Shown here: one piece after another, positions 1-11,077 of the stretch
How the letters are laid out: each line of letters starts with the position of its first letter
How positions within the stretch are numbered: position 1 is the first letter of the stretch
Notes under the pieces: model-generated
The model's database searches: none
Told to the model about the DNA's origin: nothing
Seen by the model: the letters and a program-made list of their open reading frames with translations, nothing else
Translations under genes and position numbers: made by a program
Assembly: GCA_037157565.1 (NCBI GenBank)
Contig: JAZHRO010000063.1
Coordinates: 154,678,501-154,742,500, forward strand
Length of the DNA stretch: 64,000 nt
Direction: 5' to 3'
Source: Thalassia testudinum
Lineage: Eukaryota; Streptophyta; Magnoliopsida; Alismatales; Hydrocharitaceae

Positions 1-1096
1 TAGGAAATGATACGAGAGGACCTAAACACTTAGACTCTTCAGTTCTTCGGGCTTAATTAGCCTGGGTGTTCACTCGAATGTGGATTTAATCTTGAGTCCT
101 TGCCAACTAAAATTCATTTTAATTTGGTAAATAAATTGGGATGATAAGTATGCAACTTATCAACCCACCCTCTGATTTGGGGGGACTTTAAGCTTAAGCA
201 TCTGCACACATTTTTTGTCACTGACTCACTTTCTGGCGATTTTTACGGAAATTGGGTAGCTAATGGACCGACTTGGGTGGTATGGCTGGCAAGTTGTCGG
301 TGGTAACAGCTCATCGGCCGGTTGTCCAGAGCTCAGCCACAAGACCATTTTCGTTGTACTGCCTTTAGGTAAATCTTAGATCAGGGAAGCCACCTACATA
401 GAAAAAAAAAAAAGAAACACTAAAAAAAAAAAGGATAAAATAAAAAAAAATAAAACCACACTTCACCGCACGAGTATGGCTGGCAAGTTGTCGGTGGTAA
501 CAACTCATTGGCCGGCTATCCAGAACCCAGCTCACAAAAAAAAATGCACAATAATTCCCAAAACACTTAGGGAAAAAATGGAGAAGTAGAATAAACCAGG
601 GAGATATATACTGGGTTCGCCCTTGTGTTGACCCCATAAATAAAAGAAGTAGGGAGAAAGCTACCGATCATAAAGATAAACCTTTAGGCAAGGTCACCTA
701 GGGTCGTAGAAACCCGAAGTATGTCTTAACGGTCATTTTGTGAGTCTATCACTTTTTCACAAAGATGCTTAGTACTTAGAGTCCTTTTCGAGTCTTGGTC
801 AGGTCTGGTAGCCGTAAAATGTTATCCTGGAACTCTCAAAATCCAAAAGTACAAAAAATTAGAAAAGAAGAAAAATAAAAAAATATCTTCCCTTCTCAAA
901 TAAGGCGAGAACTTAGGCGGTCTGCATTCTTGTAGACACCCGAGTAATGTTGAGTTTTTGTAGTTTAGGACCTTAGTTGAAATTTTCTATTGTTAATAAA
1001 GGACTTGGGCCTAAGTGATCTAATCCTAATTCTACTGTTATACATAGCATCTAGGATAATCTTGCTAGGGACTAGCAAAAACTAGGCATGGGGGTA
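1..1096 (+). mobile_element. Element D, 3' part of internal region (non-coding)
   Basis: This is non-coding sequence just upstream of the D 3' LTR; the rest of D lies left of the window. It aligns with the same part of C (about 43021-44114) and, reversed, of E (about 9825-10950). A motif of about 60 bp beginning GTATGGCTGGCAAGTTG occurs twice, at 280-340 and 474-535, on either side of an A-rich stretch (about 400-455). The pair and its spacing are kept in C and E. No coding frame is supported; the reverse-strand reading frame across 365-637 is a product of the A-rich tract. Confidence 0.8.
1062..1096 (+). promoter_or_regulatory. Element D terminal hairpin and polypurine tract
   Basis: The hairpin TTGCTAGGGACTAGCAA (1062-1078, 7-bp arms, GGA loop) is followed by the purine-rich GGCATGGGGGTA (1085-1096) directly abutting the LTR start TGAT. 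In LTR retroelements a purine tract at this place primes plus-strand DNA synthesis. The same hairpin-plus-tract module stands before the 3' LTR of A, B, C, E and F. Confidence 0.8.
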
Positions 1097-1706
1097 TGAT
1101 AAACACGTATAAATTCATCGTAAAATGCTTATTTGTGATAGTTCCTAGGCTTAGCATTGCATATCATGATATAAATATTGCAAAGCATGCATCATTCTGC
1201 ATTTAGAGTAGTTGTTTATATTTTAGGTTAATTAGGTCCTTTTTATGGTCAGGAGAAAAGAAGATTTATTTCAGGGCCTCAGAAGGATGATCAGACCATA
1301 CGAATCTGATCGAGACAATGATCAGAGACTAATGCCTCTAAAATCATCTAGATCAAAGTCCCGTAGCATCACATTAAGCCCAAGGAAGATCAACGGCGAA
1401 GGGGGCAATGCGACATCCATATGGGTTTTGGATGGATAATCCGACCGTACGGATGGATCCGGAGCAACGATTGCAATCCGACATCACGGGAACCATCTCG
1501 ATCTGAGCACCGTGGCACCCTCTACAAGAAGAAGAAGATGGACGGTCCAGATGGCACCACGTGGTGCCATCCAGGCCGCCCAACACCGGCCAGCAACATT
1601 GCCCAATTCCTTCTTCATTCATGCCCTTGAATCCTAGCCATTGGATCAAGATCCAACAGCTGAGAAGCTTTGCTCCAAGCTCCTCCTCATGATGCAACCG
1701 CACACT

Positions 1707-1759
1707 TGGCACAATGGTCCAGACTGCAGTTCTCAAGGGTGGGGTGTGGGTTCGAATCC
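1707..1759 (+). other. tRNA-like A box and B box inside the D LTR
   Basis: TGGCACAATGG (1707-1717) fits the short form of the pol III A box, and GGTTCGAATCC (1749-1759) fits the B-box consensus exactly, 42 bp apart. The T-stem would pair poorly and no full cloverleaf is seen, so this is not a tRNA gene. It could be a tRNA-derived SINE head or tRNA relic captured in U3. Confidence 0.45.
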
Positions 1760-1894
1760 CCATAGCCCCCCAATTTCCAATTTGGCCAGCCACTCAGCAG
1801 CAGCACAGCGTACGCGCACGCGCATGCCAGCGTATGCTAGTGCACGCACAACGTCGGTCTATGAAGCGCGCAGCGCACGTCAGCAGGGAGACGC

Positions 1895-2130
1895 GTTGAT
1901 CTTCAGCAACAATTATAAGGGCCTTTAGCGACACTTGCAGCTGTCAATAAAGGCCTGCGTGTGCCAGCAAGAGGAATTGAAGGGTTGATCTTCAGCGACA
2001 GCTGCAGCGACGTTTGTGGACGTCATTAAAGGCCAGTGAGCACCAGCAAGAGCAAAATAAGGGCGGATCTTCAACGACAGCTGCAGCGATGTTTGTGGAT
2101 GTCAGTAACGACCCAGATACAATTTTTGCC
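1895..2130 (+). repeat. Three-copy tandem repeat in D U3
   Basis: Units beginning near gttgatcttcagc start at about 1895, 1984 and 2064 (periods about 89 and 80 bp), just upstream of the TATA box. Each carries a cttcarcgaca...gacgtttgtgg core. The C LTRs carry only about one such unit (near 21095-21155), so the array expanded in D or its source. Confidence 0.65.
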
Positions 2131-2142
2131 TCTCCTCCTCCA

Positions 2143-2151
2143 CTATAAAAG
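2143..2151 (+). promoter_or_regulatory. TATA box of the D LTR
   Basis: CTATAAAAG lies in a pyrimidine-rich context (ctcctcctccactataaaagga). The same context occurs in C (21181) and, reversed, in E (about 8841 and 14869), so it is the likely pol II start of this LTR family. Confidence 0.7.
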
Positions 2152-2860
2152 GACCTACACCCCCTCCCTTCCAAGCCATCTCTACCTACTCTACTCCCAC
2201 CTACTCCCAAGCTCTAACAAGCCTACCAACTCTCCATTAAAGCTTGTTCTCAACCTCCCAAGGTGCCTATTAGTGTAGCAAACCTCTGCCCCACCAAATA
2301 CTCCTCCAACTTCCCATCTCCCTTCATAGGTCACCTTGGAGCCATCCTCCCACCTCCATTACGATAGCAGATCAACTCCATCTTCTCACCTCCATTTCGA
2401 AGCTACGTTGAAGCTTTCCTCAACCTAACGACCTCTAGCATCTCACCTCCGTCATCCCGCTCCTCACCTCCTTCGTCCGAGCTTCCGCCAGGTACCGTCG
2501 TCTCACCGAACAGCCGATTCGGGAGATTTCCTCTCACCTCCCTCTCTTTATATTCTTTCATAGTTTCTTGTAATTGACATTGGAAGTAATATATATCATA
2601 TTTGTTCCACATCTCTATCTTGTGATACATTTGCTTGGTTTCTTTTATTTCAAAAATATAAAAAAATAACAAAACCCCAAAATACCAAAAAGAAACAAAA
2701 CTAAGCGTAGTTTCCAAGTAAAGTAAACGTCACCTCCCTGTGTTCGACCTGGGACTCCCTTGGAGTTTCGATATAAATTTTATCTGATCGACGTGTTTTG
2801 CAACTACGATGATAGGTTACTTGTAACCTTGATTTCTAACACGTGAAACACACCTGACCA

Positions 2861-3138
2861 AAGGGCAATCGAAGAAATTTGTGACATTAGTTCCTTTGTT
2901 GAGTACCCAATTATAGAGGAAAACTCGATTCTCCCAGAGCCTCAACCACAAGAAGATCTTGACCCACAGATCAAGAAGCCCAAAACTGATCTAGATCTAT
3001 CCTTAGCTTCCACCCAATCATCTGAGGGCAATCCCAAACTTCCACCATTGCTAATAACCCAGTACTTGAATTGAAGCCCCTTCTAGATCATCTAAAATAC
3101 GTCTTTTTGGGTTTAAATCAAACGTTTCCTGTGATTAT
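2861..3138 (+). pseudogene. Element H: Athila-like pol fragment, upstream part
   Basis: The reading AIEEICDISSFVEYPIIEE, then after one frame change (near 3060) LELKPLLDHLKYVFLG and QTFPVII, matches the region between protease and reverse transcriptase of Athila-type pol. Element A has LELKPLPRTLKYAFVS and LPVII at the same place. The frame stops at 3138 where F begins. It resumes after F at 49414 with INS, then WTLDDLVGISPLYC. The frameshift and later stops make it a pseudogene. D abuts it on the left. Confidence 0.8.
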
Positions 3139-3264
3139 TGATTGCACAGTAATCATGCAACCTAAATCACCTGAATTAAGCTAGATTCTAACATAACTTA
3201 TGAATAATGCATTCATAGGCATCGTAATTTGCATAATGGCTAGTTTTATTAGCTGCATAGATAA
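3139..3264 (+). repeat. Element F 5' LTR, first 126 bp
   Basis: It aligns with the start of the F 3' LTR (47754-47880): both share aatcatgcaacctaaatcacc, attcataggcat and tttgcataatgg. Similarity ends at GATAA (3260-3264), where an unrelated LTR edge starting TGTTGG begins. GATAA would be the left copy of that insertion's target duplication. I did not find the rest of this LTR. Confidence 0.75.
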
Positions 3265-3480
3265 TGTTGGACCGAAAAATGTATGCAAACGGGATTGAGT
3301 TTTGAACACTCATCGATGTAGTATGGTTTGCAAATAAATCCGTCAACAGATAAATTTATCGAAACTCAAAAGAATTCTGGGTCGAACACAGGGAGGCTAC
3401 GTCAATTTGAAATCTAGGATTATATTTTTTTTTGTTTTTGTTTAGAAAGTAGGATAATTACAGGGAACTCGACCTATCGT
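3265..3480 (-). repeat. Edge of a minus-strand LTR (U5 end)
   Basis: It begins TGTTGGACCG and contains gggtcgaacacagggaggc at about 3382-3400. That string is the reverse complement of the conserved U5 string in C, D and E (gcctccctgtgttcgacc). This marks the U5 end of an LTR pointing left. Its other end was not found, so it is a fragment or a highly diverged LTR. Confidence 0.5.
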
Positions 3481-3602
3481 TGGGTGAAGTTGGGGAGGAT
3501 GGAAAGAGAGGGGCGACGGGTGGCGGGTGGCGATGTTAAGGGTGTGGCTAGGGTTGGAGATGAGGGGGACTAAAGACATGGAAGTCAAAGAATTGGACGA
3601 GA

Positions 3603-4370
3603 ATGGAGAGGAGATGGCCGTCTCATGTGGGTGGGGCTATCAGATTTGGGTCAAGGGTGGGATGGAAGAGGATGAACGGAGATGTCCTATGCTATAGATG
3701 CAGAAGAAGAGGGAAAATGGTAGCGATATACAGGGACCCCCTTGTGTGCCTTGCGTGTGGAGGTGAAGAGCACAAGCGTAACTCCTGCAGTAGGACACGA
3801 CTTCAGTATATGGAGACAAACCCTCAACTCCCGAAACTAGAGGTACCTGAGTCAAGGCTACCCCCACCTCCAGCACAGGCCGGCCACATGATCGATGTGG
3901 AAATCCCCTTCTCTGCGGACATACTATCAATGGAGATGATGTTGTGAGGCAGATTGATTGGCGAGGTCATGACTGGAAGCCCATCTGTTGAAAAGCTCCA
4001 TCAACTGGTGAGTTTCTTGTCACTTGTCTCTCTGGGTTGGAAGGTTGTCGTGTTATCCCAGTCCTGTTTTCTTATTTTTGGTCTGGGGATGATAGATGTG
4101 GAGAGGCTAAGATTTCTCTCTAGTATTTTTGAAAACATTAATGTGTTATGGAGGTTGATCTCTCCCTTTGATGGGGCACTCCCTGATCATCCGCCACAGA
4201 GGATGGGTACTCGACATGTGACATTAGCCATGAAGGGTCTGCCTCAAATAGAGGATCTATGGAATATGGCTATCTATGTGCATAAATACTTAAGCAAACA
4301 AATTAGTAATAACAAGAAAGATTTCGTTGCCAAGCGCTTGATTGTGTTTTATAAGTCAGTTGCGTTGTAG
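3603..4370 (+). pseudogene. Zinc-knuckle (DUF4283-like / LINE ORF1-like) fragment
   Basis: One frame runs from 3603 to 4370, broken only by a TGA at 3945-3947. Residues about 29-60 show a decayed first knuckle (CYRC with its His and last Cys lost) followed by RDPLVCLACGGEEHKRNSC, a CCHC-like second knuckle. Paired knuckles with this RDPL spacer are typical of plant DUF4283 / non-LTR retroelement ORF1 proteins. The part after the stop (RLIGEVMTGSPSVEKL, then GWKVVVLSQSCFLIF) loosely resembles the partner domain. It could be a LINE ORF1 relic or a captured gene piece. No reverse transcriptase is seen next to it. Confidence 0.4.
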
Positions 4371-4600
4371 TATAGGTGACCAAGCGTTGACAACAAATAA
4401 AAATTTATTACTCGAAAAGCTAAGTATCCGAGGTCAAGCATAGGGAGCAAATGGAATTTATTCACTAATCTCAATAATGTAATTGAACACTTGGAATTAC
4501 TCAAACTTTAATTCAGAATATAAATGCAAGAGTTTAAGAGTTAAAATTGTGGCAAAAATAAAAGAGTTGGACGCCAGATCATAGGATCAAATGTCTTAAA
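4345..4600 (-). repeat. Possible minus-strand LTR U5 remnant
   Basis: gttgcgttgtagtataggtg, then caacaaataaaaatttatt and gaggtcaagcatagggagc, resemble the inverted U5 ends of E (8078 onward) and A (23621 onward), though diverged. Neither boundary nor target duplication could be fixed. Confidence 0.3.
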
Positions 4601-4603
4601 TGA

Positions 4604-5060
4604 TTGGCCTCTTCCTTGCAACTTTGTCTTCTTTTTCTTCTTTCTTCTGATTTTCCTATCTTTGCTTCAGTTGCTTCTCTTCTACCTTCTCTTATTTGCT
4701 TTCTTCCTTCTTTTCATCCTCTGCGGGCCTTCTTCTTTCTTTCCTTCTTCAGCCTTTTCTCTACTCTAGCATTTTCTCTTCCTTCTTCTCTTGATGCAGC
4801 TAAGTCCTTCTTCCTTTCCTTCTCTTCTTCCTCTGCGAGCCTTCTTCTTTCTTGCTTCTTCCAACTTTAGCCTTCCTTAGTTCTGCTTCCCCTGGCTTCT
4901 ACCTTAGCTTCCTTCAGCCTTAACTCTCCTCTTACTTCCTTTTCTCTTTGGTCGTCCTTCCTTTTGCTTCTCTTGCTGCGGCTAGGTCCTTCTTCCTTTC
5001 CTTCTCTTGCTGCGCCTCTTCCTCCCTTAGCTTCCTCTGACGTTCCCTTCTCTTTGGCTT
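4604..5060. repeat. Pyrimidine-rich degenerate minisatellite
   Basis: About 450 bp of almost pure C/T on the + strand. Recurring phrases include ttctcttgctgcggctaggt, cttcttcctttcc and ttagcttcc. The reading frames across it are low-complexity Leu/Ser/Phe and are not supported as genes. Confidence 0.7.
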
Positions 5061-6388
5061 CTTTCCTTCTTCCCTACACACACAACCCCGAAGAGCAAAA
5101 CCTACACCTCTACCCTCCCCACGCGTCTCTCTCTCTATGTATCTCTCTTTGGTATGCTCTCCTAGAGCTAGGTTATTGGGTCGGTCGCACGCCCTGGTCC
5201 AGGCGCACCGACGTGGGTGTGGTGCGCGAGGAGTGCACGAAGGGGTTAATCGGATATGGATTGCCAGGTCTGCAGGTTAAATGTCACGGACGAGGCGTGA
5301 TAGGTGAGGTGAGGGACCTCACCCCAGTGATTTCAAGGCAAACAGGGAAGAACACAAAATCAACTTAAACCACTGAAAGAACTCAAGACTTACCGAGGTG
5401 GGACTAGAAGTCCCACCCACTTCTGCTGGTAACTGCAGGAGAGTGACTTCATAATAGATGCAACTGCAAGTCTCACAGCACTTGCTCTCAGGCTAGATTC
5501 ACTCTCTCCCACAATCCGCGTAGCCTGGGACCCTGAATTCTAGAGTTTGCTTCCTACAGCTGGAGAACAAGCAAGCTCGAGTGCTTATTAATGGCTGACA
5601 GGAGCTCTACCCTGCATGACACAAAAGGAGCCTTGCGGCTCTATCAGGCCACAGGAGAACCTTGGCCATGTCACGACGAAGGTGAGGCAGGGGTCGGTGT
5701 GACTCAGATCGGCCTATGCATGCGTGCCTAGGTCAGACTGTGACCATGTGAGTGGGTGTGTTCGGTAGAAGTGTGGAGTGCCTGTAGTGGTCTGTGAGTG
5801 GGTGGAAAATGTTCAGTAGACTGTGGCGGAGGTTGTGAGGTTGGTGGCGAGACATGTGGAGGTGTGGAGCGATGAATGCATCTCGCCAGAGGTTAGCCAG
5901 AGATGGGGAAGATGGTGGTGGACAGTGGCTGTCGAGGGATAATTTGTGAAATAAATTGAGGGGAATTGAAGAGGGGATAGAGATGAGTGATTCTAACCTA
6001 ATTAAGTTGACGAAGGGGGAGAGATGGTGATTGGCAGTACCTGCTGTCACCGGAGAAGACGGTGTCCAATGGAGGGAGACGGCGATGAGGACGGGGCTAG
6101 AGATGCTCGCGCGGGTGTTGCACGATGTAGAGGAGGATGGTGAGGATGGCTTTGCAACTGGTATTGTGGCAGAGCGATGATAAAGAGGAGGGAGGCTCGC
6201 CGGAGCTTGCTGGACTACTTGGCCAGAGGAGATGAAGAAGAAATTGAGGTGGATCTCTGGCTAACTCGAGCTAAAGAGGTGCGGCCGAAGATGGTGGTCA
6301 TTTTATAGTCACTGGCAGGGACTCCTATGCTTGGAAGACAAGCCCCCGAGCATAAGAGACCTTGCTGGAGATGTAATTCTGTGGGATA
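5061..6388. other. No gene seen; LTR-like non-coding DNA
   Basis: Mixed unique-looking sequence without a convincing frame. TTTTATAG at 6301-6308 reads CTATAAAA on the minus strand and could be an LTR promoter pointing left. The minus-strand frame 5733-6050 is His/Pro/Ser-rich and has no recognisable domain. Confidence 0.4.
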
Positions 6389-6509
6389 CCCAAATCTCTC
6401 GTGCGTTCACACGAGAGATTGGGTGTGAATCAGGGATTAGGACCTCTCTCAGATGGAAGGGAATTCCTCAGAGAATCTCCCTTCCAAATCTGGGAGATCT
6501 TTGAGGAAT
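6389..6509. repeat. Two inverted repeats (hairpins)
   Basis: At 6389-6423 arms of about 14 bp (cccaaatctctcgtg against cacgagagattggg, one-base indel) flank a 4-6 nt loop. At 6463-6509 imperfect arms of about 19 bp (attcctcagagaatctccc against gggagatctttgaggaat) flank a loop of about 9 nt. Confidence 0.6.
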
Positions 6510-7224
6510 CAGAGAGTACTCCCCCTCCATTCCTCTCTAGAGTAGGATTTCTCCCCATTAATGGTGGAGGGACCTATTTGTAAGAGTGGCAAGGAAGTTA
6601 GGGGGGTCTGTGTAATGGTTTTCAAAAGATAGGGGTCAAAATGTAATTGGGTGTACTAATTTGCAAAGTCAGCCAAGATGACCTCCCCATAGGTCAAAAT
6701 TTTTGTACAAACCTAATTTGGACCTAAAGAATCCAATGGTGAAGTTGGATTTTAGGTTTGACCACGTTTGACTAGATATGTTGTACAAAAACCCAAATTA
6801 GGTCAATTAATGAACTAGGACATCAATCTAGGTTGAAATAGGTTCCAAAGGCCAATTTGAAGGTTCTAAACCCTAGGGGATATTTTTCCATGAATTTTAT
6901 AGGGTTTACTTGATTTTTATCTTCACTAGAACCTTGTTGAATTAAGCAGGTTTGTTTTAGGGTTACAGAATGTCATTTAATTCCTAGACTGCACATTAAC
7001 CCATTCCTGATTAAACCAACCCACTTTTCATCTTATTTAAACCATTTGACCTATGTTTTGCCTCTGAGAAATCCTATTTATGTACTGCAACGGTAGAATT
7101 GTAGTTTTAACCTTTATTTCATGTTTTCTTCTCAAAACACTTATTCCTTGAATTAAGCCCTTCTGTAGGTTATGTAGGATCTCTTATTCTCTTTCTTAGG
7201 CGAAAATGAGCTAGTTATGGCTCA
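6510..7224. other. No gene seen (AT-rich)
   Basis: AT-rich sequence with no frame, LTR edge or repeat that I can support. Confidence 0.4.
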
Positions 7225-7857
7225 TGATGAGTCACTCATCAGATTTGCACAAATAATCAGATCACAGAAAATGCACAAGATGTATAGTGGTTCTCCTCCC
7301 TTGGGTACTCCACTACCTAAGCCTCCCAACTTAGGATTTTTAACCTGATTCTCTCAACCCCAAGAGAATCAATTTACTAACCGAGGTAATTAACGGGTTA
7401 CCTCAACCCAAGCACAATAACGGGTTTGTTACAACCCAATGAGCAAATCCTCAAATACAAAAGAAGTACAGGTGTAAGAAAGACTAATCTTACAACTAAG
7501 TTCCTAAGCCTCTCAACAATATATAGAATAATATTACCGATTTGAGAGCCTAGAAAGGACGCGAATCGCTTTGACACTGTGTGAAGAAATTACGTCGTTG
7601 AGCTTGCAAGAATGTAGAGAGTGAATGACAAGCTTCTTCTTTCTCTCTTGAAAATATGGTGGAAATTTGGGAAATATAGCTCTAGGAATTTTCCTTGTAT
7701 TTCTAATCTTCCTTGTGTGCAAACAAAGAGTCCTAGGGTCATTATATAGAGTTTAGGACCTCAAGGATTCGTCTACTAGACGTTGGGAATTAATTCCCAA
7801 TGTTCACATTGTTGGAATTAATTTTCTAGCCATTTAGAATTAAGCCAATGGCTACCT
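7225..7857 (-). repeat. Possible minus-strand LTR body
   Basis: It opens with the 17-bp palindrome TGATGAGTCACTCATCA (7225-7241). A string follows (gatgtatagtggttctcctcccttgg...tactccactacctaag) of the kind seen reversed in the R/U5 part of Ty1/copia LTRs. The sequence appears to continue across E into 15884-16330. I could not identify both ends, so the assignment is tentative. Confidence 0.3.
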
Positions 7858-8077
7858 GGTACCGATACTAAAGTACCTATACCGGTACTAGCTGTTCACT
7901 ACCGCCAGTACCTGAGTACCAATACTGGTACTCATTATAGGTACTGATACTTGTGACTCCCAGGTTTGAGATTACATGGGCACAGTAACCTACCAGTACC
8001 GGTACTCATCATGGGTACCAGTACTTGTAAGGTTCAGGCCAGAATTAAGCCTTCAACCTGTGGCCAACTTGTATCGA
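7858..8077. repeat. Degenerate GTACC repeat array, left part
   Basis: Units built on taccagtaccggtactcat and ggtaccagtacttgt recur at about 7858, 7917 and 7991, roughly 60-80 bp apart. The array is cut by E at 8078 and continues at 15884. Many steps are self-complementary (GGTACC, ACCGGT, AGTACT). Confidence 0.65.
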
Positions 8078-9824
8078 TGTTGAACGTTACGAATGGCTAC
8101 GCTAACATGTTCAGTTTTGGAAAACTTGTCATTGTAGTTTGAAAGCGAAGAATTCGTGTTCAACAAATAAAATTTATATCGAAATGAAAATTTCGGGTCG
8201 AACACAGGGAGGCGGACGTTTGATTTAAAAACTACGTGTTTCTTTTTATTTGTCACGAAGTAATTCAGTTTAAAACTATCCAATTAGTTACAATAAATAG
8301 AAGAGAGAGAGAGGGTAAGAGAAAGAGAGAATATTACATATAGAAATCAAAATGAGATGTAGAATAAACAGAGAATTTATCATTAGGGGGATTTGTTCAT
8401 TACAACTAGAAAGTATAAAACAATTACACTAGAAAGTGATAAATTTACTCTAGAAAGCATTAAAAGAATGGAGGGAGAAATGTCCTCCTCGACGATAGCT
8501 TAGAGGACGAGCAGAACTACACTAGAAAATAGTAAATCTATACTAGAAAGCAGTAAAAAGAATAGGGAGAGAGAAATCCTCCTCGACGGTCGCTTGGAGG
8601 ACGAGACGAATGGGACGATGCCTGGACGAAGGAGAACGAAGCAAGACGAAGGAGGACGAAGCAGAAGAACGGGAATGGAGCAGCATGCCGTCGTCGTCGT
8701 CGGATCCACTTCCGAAGGGGGACGAAAATTTGGACTTTATCTTGCGAGAAGCATCCCAGGTGTGGGACAAGCTTCTCTTGAGCTTTGGAGGGGTAGAGAA
8801 GAGAAGGAAGGGATGAGAATTTCGTATGGAGGGGGTCTCCTTTTATAGTTGCAAGGAGTGGGGCAAAATGGACATTACAACTTTAAAATAATAAATGAGG
8901 GGTCTTTATTGACGGATAAATCCGTCACTAAAGCCCCAACGTGGCCATAGCTGCTCACTTCCAACGCCCACACACGTTCTTTGATTCTTGCGATCGGACG
9001 GCTTAAGATGCATCTCCGCCCGCTCGCTATGCACCCGCCTAGCGCGTGCGATCGCGCGTGACACCGCGCATTCAATCACACGTGAACGCTATCGGGCGTG
9101 CGCGGCCGTCCGATTGCGATCTGACAGTTGATCAAAACGCGCCCGCTCACCTCAGAAATCGCTTGGCGAGGCTCGAACGCGTGCTAGCGCCTCGCGATAA
9201 GGCATTGGACCGCTGCGCTGCCTCGCCCAAAAGGTCGCACGGATGATTTTAAAGAGCCGCGTCCACAACCATTGGATCGAGATCCAACGGCGGAGAGGGG
9301 GCAGGTGCGCGGTCTTCATAAAATTTAAGCGGCCGTTTGGGCTGCCGAGATGGCACCACGTGGAGCCATCTTGGCCGTCCATCTTTTGGAAGTTGTAGAT
9401 GGTGCCACGGATGTCGGATTGACTCAATTTTTGCGTCACTGTGCTGCGATCGTCGATCCAAATTCATCTGTGCTGTCGGATTTGTCATCTGAAGTGCAGA
9501 TTTACACCATCCTAGCCCTTGATCTTCTAGGGTTCCCCGATCACTATCTGATGCTACGGATGCCTGATCAGGGCGATCTTGGAGTCATTGAACTCCAATC
9601 GTCGCCCTGATCACATCCATACGGTTGGATCTTTGATCCGAGGCCCCGATAAAGTGTTTGCCCTGTCCAAGCACATAAAAGGAGACAATTAGCCTCTATT
9701 TTATTCAAACTGCTCTAAATGCAAGATGATGCATGTTATGCAATATTCATATCATGGAATGCAGTCCTATGCTTAAGAACATGCATAAATAGACATCTTA
9801 AGTAGTGTAAATGTGTTTACATCA
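8078..9824 (-). mobile_element. Element E 3' LTR
   Basis: 1747 bp, running from TGTTGAACG on the + strand (the U5 end) to ...TACATCA. It aligns with the right-hand LTR throughout. The minus-strand TATA box is at about 8841-8849. It carries TTGGATCGAGATCCAA at 9272-9287. Compared with its partner it lacks one arm of a palindrome present at 15037-15062. Confidence 0.88.
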
Positions 9825-9858
9825 TATCCCATGCCTATCTTTTGCTAGTCCCTAGCAA
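9825..9858 (-). promoter_or_regulatory. Element E polypurine tract and hairpin
   Basis: On the minus strand AGGCATGGGATA (9836-9825) abuts the LTR start TGATGTAAAC. The hairpin TTGCTAGGGACTAGCAA reads at 9858-9842. This is the same module as in A, B, C, D and F. Confidence 0.8.
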
Positions 9859-11040
9859 AAACTATATGCTATTTATAAAAGAATTAGGTTGGATTATTTG
9901 GACCTGAGTTATTTTCAATCATTAAGAAATTATCTACTTAGGAACTGAACTTTCAAAGACACAATAGTGCCCGACTATCAGCCAAAATGTAGACCGCCTC
10001 AAGCCCTCGCCTTATTCAAAGAAAATTTCTTTTTCTCTTTTTACTCTTTTCTAATTTTTTTTGGATTTTCAAATTTTAGGGTTTAAGAGTGGCTTTCTAC
10101 GGCAATTCAACTCACCCAAGATTTGATGAGAATCCCAAGCTTTAAGCATCTTATTGTGATTGTGATAGACTCGTTGACCGGTAATTAAAATGGACTTTGG
10201 ATTTCTACGCCTCTAGGTGACCTGAAAAAGACTTCTACCTAAAGGTGTATCTTTACAACCGGTAGCTTTCTCCCTACTTTTATTTTTTAACAGGGTCAAC
10301 ACAAGGGTGAATCCAGTGTATATCTCCCCGATTTATTCTACTTCTCTGCTTCTTCCTAAGTGTTTTGGGAATTTTTAGTGCATTTACTGAGCTTGGTTCT
10401 GGACAACCGGTCGATGAGCTGTTACCACCGACAACTTGCCAGCCATACTCGTGCGCAAAGTGTGGCTTATTTCTTTTTGTTCTTTTCTCCTTTTCTTTTT
10501 GATTTTTTTTTTTTTTTTTTTTTAAAGTAGGTGGCTTCCCTGGTCTAAGATTTACCTAAAGGCAGCAAAAAGAGAAAGGTCCAGTGACTGGGCTCTGGAC
10601 AACCTACATATGGGCTATTACCCATGATAACTTGCTAGCCATACCACCCTAGATGGTTCATTAGCTACCCAATTTCCATTAAAATCGCCGAACAACGAGT
10701 TAGTGCAAAGAAAGTGTGTAGATGCTTAAGACTCAAAATTCCCTCAAATCAGAGGACGGGTTGATAAGTCATATACTTATCACCCAAACTTATTTACTCC
10801 AATTAAAATAGAATTCAAGTTAGCGAGAACTCGAAAAAAAAATTCACATTTTAGTGGATACACGAGCTGATTAAGTCCAAAGACCTGAAGGATCTTTGTG
10901 TTTAGATCTTAATGTAGTATTTCCTAAGATTGAAAATTTTCTTAAACCCAAATTCTTTTTCCTAATTCTGATTTCTTTTTTTTAATAAAACAAAATAAAA
11001 CAAATCTACGGAGCTGACGAATGAATTCAGAGATAAATAT
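9859..11040 (-). other. Element E 3' non-coding region
   Basis: Non-coding DNA between the ORF end and the 3' LTR. The paired motif of about 60 bp (reverse of gtatggctggcaagttg...) lies at about 10388-10448 and 10585-10644, with a long T tract (about 10502-10523) between the copies, as in C and D. No frame is supported. Confidence 0.7.
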
Positions 11041-11077
11041 CCACCCCCCCATGCCTATCTAATGCAATATCCTCATT
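11041..11077 (-). promoter_or_regulatory. Internal (central) polypurine module of E
   Basis: The minus strand reads GAGGATATTG, about 10 nt, then GGCATGGGGGGGTGG. The same two-part module follows the coding region in A, B, C and F. It resembles the terminal polypurine tract and may be a second plus-strand priming site. Confidence 0.6.

Larger units (their letters stand above)
1097..2860 (+). mobile_element. Element D 3' LTR
   Basis: It runs from TGAT to TGACCA and is preceded by the polypurine tract. Its U5 end (from about 2725: cctccctgtgttcgacctgg) matches the LTR ends of C and, reversed, of E. It contains a TATA box at 2143, a tRNA-like A/B box pair at 1707-1759, the palindrome TTGGATCAAGATCCAA at 1641-1656 and a three-copy U3 repeat. 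The 5 bp after it are AAGGG; the partner duplication would be outside the window. Reading frames inside are not genes. Confidence 0.85.

Noticed and set aside
1749..1759. tRNA gene
   Set aside because: Only A/B boxes and a T-loop are present; the T stem pairs poorly and no acceptor or anticodon arms can be drawn.
1374..1793. 139-codon minus-strand frame in the D LTR
   Set aside because: Within an LTR, no domain, not conserved as a frame in the LTRs of C.
4604..5368. Leu/Ser/Phe-rich frames that look like membrane proteins
   Set aside because: Generated by a pyrimidine-rich repeat; hydrophobicity comes from cttc/ttct codons.
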